Assembly (NCBI GenBank): GCA_003255025.1 | Contig: QANY01011430.1 | Coordinates: 62,001-126,000 of the forward strand | Length of the DNA stretch: 64,000 bases | Direction: 5' to 3' | Source of the DNA: Datisca glomerata | Taxonomy: Eukaryota > Streptophyta > Magnoliopsida > Cucurbitales > Datiscaceae | In this document: one piece after another, positions 56,420 through 64,000 of the stretch | Position numbering within the stretch: the first letter of the stretch is position 1 | How the letters are laid out: each line of letters begins with the position of its first letter | Translations under genes and position numbers: made by a program | Notes under the pieces: model-generated | Seen by the model: the letters and a program-made list of their open reading frames with translations, nothing else | The model's database searches: none | Told to the model about the DNA's origin: nothing

Positions 56420-58130
56420 GTTTTTCAGTTATGACTTGTAATGGTTGAAAAAGTTTCTTTGTTGAATCTGTCTGTCTTTGTGATCTTCGCAGAGGCCTCT
56501 ATTTAGTTGCCTTAGCTTAGAAAAAAAGCGATGTCAACCCATCAAACAACCATACAAAAGAAGTGAACTGACAGCAAGTACGCAAGCAAGATGATGATGG
56601 TTCTAATCACTACACATTCTTGGGGGGGGGGGGGGGGGGGTCNTCCTTAGCCTTTACTTTTCTCAGACATAAAGTTACAAATAAATCTGGTTTATTCGTG
56701 TTTTAAAATCAGATAATCATTATTGCAGTGCCTTAATGATGCTTTAACTGCACTTGTGCAGTTGTTGTGGTCAAACAAGTCACAGGCCATGGAAGGAAGG
56801 GTTCTTAATTAAGGTTTTGGGATTTCAAATCAAATTCTACCAACTCGAAATATTGATATTCAGAGTGCTTAGCTGAACTTGATCAGATTCATAATTAAGG
56901 TTAATTCTTTCTGCTTTTGGGTATTCAACCTTTAAACGGGGAGCCTACCTGGTTCCTAAAACTTCAGAAATATTATCCAATTGATTTGAAAAAGTGGGAA
57001 CTTGTGCTCTTGTAGTTAATTACTCTGTAAATATGATAAACATATTATGAAAATGATATTAGATGACTAATTATGAATTAATTTAGTTGGATCAACAACT
57101 TGGTTCCATTGATTTTTTTTAAAATTGCATGAAAAAGTTTATTATAGCTTTCAAGATTTGTTCACTTAGTCACGTTGTGCAAGTGGTGCATGATTATTGT
57201 AATTCATGGACTTCTGCATAATTTTAAAAGTAACCCCACATAATAACTAACACCATTTTGATAGGCTCGGCCGAAAAATAAAAACATTACTTGTAAAATC
57301 AAATCAAACCACTAAATTTGTCAAAAATGTCATTTGGGTAATGTCTTTTTAATAAAATATAAGGGGAAAAAGGTAGGATCTTATCATCGATTTCATTACA
57401 GTGAAAAGAAACGAGGGCTAGAAATGCAAACATATCATGTTTCTTCATCTTGAAAAATCCCATAATCAAAATTTGGTCACTTCGACAAACAATAGTAAAA
57501 AAAGTCTCTCTACCAGAGCTATGACCATTATAACGAGGAATGAGTTTCTCTGACAATCACCCATTAGATGGGTCAGATTTGACTGTTCAATTAAATCTAA
57601 TCATTGAATTATATTTAAATAAATTAAATTTGACTCAACTAATTTTATATTAAAATGTTAATTTGTAAATATAATTTCTTTTTTTTTGTCTTTTCATAAC
57701 AAATTTGGTATTAGATCTTTCTGAATGGATTAGATGAAATATCCACATTTGTCGTTGCAATTCGGATCGCTGTAATGAACCCTCCAATGCATGTACACTT
57801 TAATGTGTTTTGTTTATAAATTCAGATAAATAAATCATTCTTCACTACTGAGGTTGATATTATACGATGGATTGGATCACTTCTACGTGAGATGATTAAA
57901 AGGAGGATCAAATCCACTCCCAAATAAATAAGAAAATATTGTATAAATTTTGCTCAAATGTTTTTTTATCTTTAACTTGAAAATTTTCATTTGCATTTTA
58001 GTCCACCAAGAACCTGAAATTACACTTGGTCAGACTCGCAGACTACCGTGCGACTGTTACAAAAACTTCATCTTCCCAATCCAACTGACAGAGACACAGT
58101 ACAGTGTCTATTAGTCTAAATCACAAACTA
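56420..58130. other. Intergenic between PAI and the TBL gene
   Basis: No gene. It holds a 19-base G homopolymer at 56622-56640 with an undetermined base at 56643, likely a sequencing-difficult spot. The rest is ordinary AT-rich DNA; a minus frame at 57299-57556 has no domain. Confidence 0.5.
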
Positions 58131-58389
58131 AGAACTGAGAAAAGAGGCAAACAACCTACTCCTTCCCTCAAAGCTTTAAACCCACTCTTCCTTCTTTCTC
58201 TTTCTTTCACTCACCTTTGTTTCGAGAAGTTTGTCAAAGTAGTTACCAAAAATTTAAGAATTAAAAAGAAAAACAAATGAGAAAGACAACTCTCCCTCTA
58301 CCAGAAACCAAACCCAGTTTTCTTCAAGACAAATCCTTCTCACCAAACCTCTTAATTAAACAAACAAATCCCATTTTCTTTTAACTTAA

Positions 58390-58439
<50 letters not shown>

Positions 58440-58549
58440 ACCTCCATGTTGTTCTTCTCTTTCTCTATATTTCCCTGTCTCTCCCCCTTCTCTGTTTCAT
58501 CATTCATTACCACTCTGTTTCTCCCTCTCTCTCACTCTGTTTCTTTCTC
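58131..58549 (+). promoter_or_regulatory. CT-rich promoter and leader of the TBL gene, with (CT)n(ATCT)n microsatellite
   Basis: CT run 58391-58410 followed by ATCT units 58411-58439, then further pyrimidine tracts up to the ATG. No convincing TATA box; pyrimidine-patch promoters or leaders of this kind are common in plants. Confidence 0.5.
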
Positions 58550-61500
58550 ATGCAGCCAAGTCGCCGGAAAACACCTCTGTTTTCATCGGAATTCGCGGCA
58601 ATGAAGTCTAGAAAGAACAACAACCTCTCCATCTTCGTCGTCGTCTTCTCCGTCTTCCTCTTCGGCGTTTTCATGTACAATGAAGACGTCAAGTCGATCG
58701 CTGAATTTCCATTCTCAAGACCCAAAGCTCAGGAGCTCCAAGAAGATCAAGGATCAAAACAGAGTGAGCCGATCGAGAAAATCAAGCAAAACGACAACGA
58801 AATTCCCGTGTCGATAAGTTCAAGGACTCAATTGGAATCAACGAAGACGGAGAACTCTGAAGAAGAAGAAGACGAAGAAGGAGGAGGCGGACAAGAATTG
58901 GTCAGCCTTAATTCAATCGTTGGGAAAGAAGAGGAGAGTAAAATCGAATTGCCAGTAGCCGAAATCGAAGAAGAAAACGAAGAAGTCGAATTGCCTCCGG
59001 AAGATTGCGATTTGTTCACGGGGGAGTGGGTACTGGATAACGAAACGCATCCTTTGTATAAAGAAGATGAATGTGAGTTCCTTACGGCGCAAGTTACTTG
59101 CATGAGGAACGGAAGGAAGGATTCTCTGTATCAGAACTGGAAATGGCAGCCTCGAGATTGTTCTTTGCCCAAGTACTGCGAATTTTCTGCAGTTTTAGTA
59201 ACTATACGATGTCGTTTTTTCTTTTAAATGAGTTCATGCTTTTTTTACGTGGTTTTTAAAGGTTCAGAGCAAGATTGCTGCTTGAGAAACTGAGAGGGAA
59301 GAGGCTGATGTTCGTTGGAGATTCGTTGAATAGGAATCAGTGGGAATCTATGGTTTGTTTGGTTCAATCTGTGATTCCTCCTGGTAGGAAGAGCTTGAAC
59401 AAGACTGGCTCTCTTGCTGTCTTCAGAATTGAGGTTCTCTCTCTATCTCTAACGATGAACAAATCACTTTTTATTTTACTTTATCTAATGAATTTTCTAA
59501 AAGTGAAAGTGAATATGGATTAGTAATTTTACCCTTTTGATTAACAAGTTTAATCATAATGACTATGACAAAGGGGTGGTAGTTTCTTTATCCTAATATA
59601 TATTTGCCACCTAATTAGGTGACCAACTGCCTTTCCTTGTCAGCAGTTCACTTGGTATTATGAAATTAAAGACAAAACCATATGATAAAAAAGAATAATG
59701 ACATCAATATCAATATTAAATGGTGATTCTTTACCTCTATGATTTTAACTGTGACAAAAAAAAATAAAGCATTATTTTGATAAGGTGGGCTCCATTTTAA
59801 TATTGAGGACCTCATTATAGTTCATTTCAAAAGTTTTAATAAATTTGTGGCTCAAGATTTTCCAAATTCGACAGGTATTGGATTGAGAGAAATGATTGGA
59901 TCTTGGTTAAATCTGAATAGTCTTGATTTGTTTAATATAGAAATTAAAAAAATAATATTATTTTTTATTTATTTTTTAAATTAAATCAAAATAAATCTTA
60001 ATCATTATTTTTTTAATTCAACAAACATAATTACCGATCACTTATGCCGGTAGTCTCAATAATTTCTCATTTAGTTGGTGGACATTGCTTTGAATAATTC
60101 TTTGTGGACTAATATATATTATGGTTTTCTTTTTGTCCTTAATTAATTGCTACTATGTTATTATTGTACATGTAGGACTACAATGCTACAGTCGAATTCT
60201 ACTGGGCCCCATTTTTGGTGGAGTCAAATTCAGACGATCCGACGATGCACAGCATTCTAAATCGTATAATCATGCCTGAATCCATCAACAAACACGGGGA
60301 GAATTGGAAGGGTGTTGATTACCTCATCTTCAACACTTACATTTGGTGGATGAACACTTTCTCTATGAAAGTTCTGTAAGTGTCTGTACATAATACGGTT
60401 AATTCTCAAATATTTTTTTAATTATAAGGTAATCACGAAATTTATGTGTGTGTTTTTTGCATTTAATGTTGATGGAAAAGACGAGGATCGTTTGTTGAAG
60501 GATCAACGGAGTACGATGAAGTCCCTCGGCCGGTAGCATACGAGAGAGTTTTGAGGACATGGTCTAAGTGGGTAGAGGAGAACGTGGATCCCAATCATAC
60601 CACTGTATTCTTCAGCAGCATGTCTCCCCTTCATATCAAGTAACTTATTTATCTCTCTCCTATTGTCTTTCTATTTGTTTTTTTTTTATGAATCATAATT
60701 TCGATCTTATTTTTATAACTAATTGGGTATATAAAATTCTCGTAAAATTTGTCAAATATAATTTGAAATTAAATCAAATGGATGATGGGTCAGATATATA
60801 TACATAATAATTCATATATTTGTATTTTAAAATGAAATTTCAACCATTTTTCTTGTTCATATGGTGGATTGGATTAGTTAAACATATTTTATTTTGATTA
60901 TTGGTCACACCTTCTAGGAATTGTCTTCGAGTAGGTGAGAATAAGCAAAATAGGATATGTTTGGTAGATAGTAAATAATTAAATAATATTATTCTGATTG
61001 TCTTTGGTTGGTTTAAACACCACCAAGTACTCCTTAATGATTGTCATTAATTTTTATATGTGAATTCCGAGATATAACTATAAAATTACATTCAACAAAA
61101 TTAGTTATTCACACGTGGGGGGAAATAATATACAATGTTCAGGCCCATCCAATAGGAAGTTGGCTAATATTAATTTAATTTTTTGTTGTAACCGAAACAT
61201 TAATAACATAATAACAAACAATATTGTTTACGCGGTTCAACTAATTTGTCTACATCTACGGATATCTAATACTATCCTTTTTGCATATTTAATATCGACT
61301 CAACCACCTAATTCAGATCTCATTATATCAAAATATAAGCTCAACACACAAAAATCATATATTGAAAATCATAATTAGCTTGAATAAAAATTACCACTCC
61401 TTCGAACGAACTTGAGCAACACATTAACTTAGAAATTGTCTTCAACACGGGTGAGAGTCTCTGGGTAGCCTCTCACATCTTAAGTTGTCATTTATCTCTT

Positions 61501-62648
61501 AGGGCAGAGTCTCATCACCATGTGATGCTCTCACTAAATAGAGTCATTTCTCACTCTCTTTCTAAGGAGAGTTATCTTCTCATATTTTAAGACTATCATC
61601 AATCTCTTAAGGCACATCGTCCTCACAACGGGATGCTCATTTTAAAGTAGAACAATCCCTCACCCTCTGTTGTAGTAGAGTCACTAAACGCTAGACGAAA
61701 TCGTCTTATTTACATACACACAATAAACTCTAATTTTCCTATTCAAAATAGAAAACTTATTCAAAACAAAATATCATATAATATATTTCCCAAGCATGCT
61801 CATAAATAGAAAACCTGCTCAACAAAGAATCTGAGACACGGAATTCCAACAGTTATATTACACAATCCGTTTTTGACAACCAAAACAAACACACATATAT
61901 TTCTATGATATGAATTAGCATAGTAGTTAACCCAAACTTATATTTTGAGGTCACGAGTTTTGAATCATAGTACTCTATTTCCGGTAGGTAGAATTATAAT
62001 TCTGACAGAAAAGAAAAGATACATTTTAGACAAGGTACAAATCAGAGAAAGAAAAATGAGAAGTAAAATACGAATAATGAAAGAAAATCAATAACATCTT
62101 AGAAGTCCTTAACATTAATTAATTTAATTTTCATATTCCGATAAATTAAACTATGTAAACTAAAATTATGCATAATCACATTTTCTTTTGCCTGATGATT
62201 TTCAGATCTAAACATAACATTAAGATAAATAAGAATAGAACAAGAAAATCTGATTCATGTTTGAATCTGAATTCTAATGTATGTCTGCATTTTCCATAGG
62301 AGTCAGGACTGGAATAATCCTGATGGCATAAAATGTGCAAAAGAGACGATGCCGGTCCTGAACACGACGACGCCATTGGAGGTAGGCACTGATCGCAGGT
62401 TGTTCGTGATAGCCAACAACGTGACGAAGTCGATGAAAGTGCCCGTCCACTTCAACAACATCACCACCCTGTCAGAATACCGTAAAGATGCACACACCTC
62501 TGTCCACACAATCCGCCAAGGCAAAATGCTAACTCCAGAACAACAAGCCGACCCGGCCACCTACGCCGATTGTATCCATTGGTGTCTTCCCGGGTTACCC
62601 GACACGTGGAACGAGTTCCTCTACACACGTATAATTTCAAAATCTTGA
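58550..62648 (+). CDS. TBL29: Xylan O-acetyltransferase-like, TRICHOME BIREFRINGENCE-LIKE (ESKIMO1/TBL29-type)
   Basis: Five exons: 58550-59172, 59262-59433, 60176-60375, 60481-60639 and 62300-62648; splice sites GT..AG, phases consistent, 500 residues. Type II membrane topology: basic N-terminus, one membrane segment at about 26-42, then a luminal stem rich in Glu/Ser with an acidic Gly tract (about 100-150). TBL domain about 152-206 ([18 protein letters not shown]). PC-esterase domain with catalytic GDS at 227-229 ([14 protein letters not shown]) and DxxH at D475-H478 (DCIHWCLPG). These two motifs define the family. ESK1/TBL29 acetylates xylan in the Golgi and is needed for secondary walls. 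Close matches to that subgroup ([43 protein letters not shown]) support the call, but other TBLs of the same clade are possible. Intron 4 is unusually long (1.66 kb). Confidence 0.9.
60640..62299 (+). other. Long intron 4 of the TBL gene, repeat-like content
   Basis: 61180-61280 holds a GTTTACGCGGTTCAACTAAT segment followed by TCTACATCTACGGA, and 61440-61700 has repeated AGAGTCTC..CATC..TAAG..TCATTTATCTCTTA.GGCA phrases. This looks like an inserted degenerate repeat. Ends and superfamily could not be set. Confidence 0.45.
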
Positions 62649-63281
62649 CCACCAAGAGTTTTTTCTTGATTTGTGGTATATTTTTTCTTGATTTTCTGTA
62701 ATTTTTTCTCCAATGGCAACGGCTACCTCAGTTTTTCTTTGCACAGTGTCATGTCAAATTTCAAAATTGTTTATAGTCTTCGGTAACATGCTTGAACACG
62801 GCTGAGGGCTCGGTGTAAACTTTGCCAAATTACATATAAAATGAATCAGTTGAGAGAACTCTCTGAAAGATGTATAGGGCATGTTTTAATGAAATAAAGT
62901 GGATGCATAATATTGTGTTAATATATTAACAGCTTAAACATGATTTAATCAATGGTAGTAAAATCTAACTAAGGTGTGGGTCAAGAATTTAATTGACTAC
63001 TGCTGTAAAATTCATAGAATGATTTATTCCGAAAAGGTTAAAGAAATAAGTTTCTAGTTCCGTTTGCTTACTATACACTGTTGAAGCATGATTTTAGAAA
63101 GACCTGATCATTCCGAATGTGCCGAAGAGGACTAATGACCTACAAGAAAAAGTTGGGAGAGGCCGTTCGGGTGGTGCTCTCAAAGCTCATTTGATGTTTA
63201 ATTTAGTATGTAAGAGTAACCACACATTTAAGAAGAGAGCTAGGTGAAAGTATCACATGCCTTTGTGAGTTTATGCATGAG
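62649..63281. other. TBL 3' flank, no further gene
   Basis: 3' UTR with AATAAA-like signal near 62893, then ordinary intergenic DNA up to the MITE. Confidence 0.5.
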
Positions 63282-63917
63282 CTAAGAAACACCGATACTT
63301 CTATTTGTGTAAAGTACCGTTGTCGGACACGTGTCGGATACCGTCATACTTCCGACACTCTCCAACACGTCAAAACCGTGTCTGGATTTTTATTTTTATT
63401 TTTTACTTTCAGACACGCCAGGACAAGTTTCCGACACGTGTCGGACACACCAGGACACGTTCCCAACACGTGTCGACACCTTTTAGACACATTTTTTGAA
63501 AAAATTTAAATAATAAAATATAAATGATGTAAAATAAAATAAATAATATTTTAACTTGTAATAAACAAAAAGTAAATTGTGGAAATAGAGAAGAAATAAA
63601 ATTATGTTTTAAAATATATTAAACTTAAAACAATATAAAATCAAATTTTTATTGCCAAAACTCTTAAACTTTAAACTTCTTAACACTAAAACTCACTCAA
63701 CTAATCGGTGGCATCTTTAATTAGTGAGATATTTTAATACATATTCTTGATATGATCGATACTGTAATTAATTTTTTATGCAAATATCTATTTTCATGCT
63801 TATAAGTAGCATTATATATATAACGTACACTCGTATCCTACTTTTTTTAAAAATGACGTGTCAACGAGTCGGTGTCGTGTCATATCCATGTCGTGTGTCG
63901 GTGTCTGTGCTTCTTAG
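63282..63917. mobile_element. hAT-like MITE, second copy of the CTAAGAA family
   Basis: Ends CTAAGAAACACCGATAC and complement CTAAGAAGCACAGACACCG. The interior matches 35041-35521: TTTTTATTTTTA.TTTTTT, GACACGT..CCGACACGTGTCG, TTTTAGACACATTTTT, AATAATATTTTAACTTGTA. It is 155 bp longer, mainly in the AT-rich part near 63690-63830. Flanks TGCATGAG and TGTATGGA are a decayed 8-bp duplication. Confidence 0.85.
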
Positions 63918-64000
63918 TGTATGGAGAAGTATCGAACAATCTTACATTGCTGATTCTACTTTGAAAACTGAGTATGTGGAGGCTTGTGAAGCTACAAAGG
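63918..64000 (+). pseudogene. Copia RNase H fragment running off the window
   Basis: Plus frame reads WRSIEQSYIADSTLKTEYVE, then ACEATK: the Copia RNase H signature (WRS.KQ..IADSTMEAEYVAA). Several changes (Met to Leu, Ala to Thr) suggest decay. The sequence left of the adjoining MITE is not clearly coding, so the start of the fragment is uncertain. Confidence 0.8.

Noticed and set aside
1..64000. CRISPR arrays, operons, prokaryotic genes, tRNA or rRNA genes
   Set aside because: Looked for and not seen; the window is plant nuclear DNA, and the repeat arrays present are satellites and transposon cores without spacer structure.

Overview
The window is nuclear DNA of a flowering plant, most likely a eudicot; the species cannot be named from sequence alone. 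The evidence is AT-rich DNA, short exons with GT..AG introns, a jasmonate-oxygenase-type dioxygenase, an ankyrin/CCCH zinc-finger protein, a plastid-type phosphoribosylanthranilate isomerase, a TBL/ESKIMO1-type acetyltransferase, plant retrotransposon lineages (Copia, Athila, Tekay) and a decayed chloroplast psbB fragment in nuclear sequence.

Layout. 1-1.3 kb: 5' part of a 2-oxoglutarate dioxygenase gene (minus strand, two exons visible). 1.7-18.7 kb: a four-level nest. A small inverted-repeat element was split by a Copia element (minus, 1800-18612). Its integrase was split by an Athila-type Ty3 element (minus, about 4.75-16.5 kb). The gag of that element is interrupted by about 28 copies of a ~186-bp satellite (9246-14435). 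19.6-20.9 kb: a fold-back-like element with ~300-bp inverted ends and a repetitive core. 21.2-21.6 kb: chloroplast psbB fragment. 24.5-25.1 kb: a second copy of the inverted-repeat element, unoccupied at the Copia insertion site. 25.2-33.7 kb: an Athila LTR fragment fused to a decayed Tekay chromovirus with a 2.5-kb 3' LTR. 35.0-35.5 kb: hAT-like MITE. 35.5-40.6 kb: decayed Copia element on the plus strand with TSD AAAAC. 40.6-46.8 kb: no gene; hairpin repeats and a MITE. 46.86-49.80 kb: Tekay-type solo LTR with perfect TSD ACAAT.

The right 14 kb is gene territory, all on the plus strand: an RR-TZF/ankyrin CCCH protein (CDS 51011-52858, with a cluster of W-box cores upstream), PAI (trpF; five exons, 53872-56000, MITE in intron 2) and an ESKIMO1/TBL29-like O-acetyltransferase (five exons, 58550-62648). 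The window closes with another hAT-like MITE and a fragment of Copia RNase H.

The four genes are unrelated housekeeping, stress and cell-wall genes with their own promoters. They do not form a cluster or pathway. The novel interest lies in the repeat structures: the satellite inside the retroelement gag, the fold-back element, the MITEs that share ends but have different simple-repeat cores, and the chimeric LTR junction. All retroelement reading frames are broken by stops and frameshifts, so none looks autonomous.
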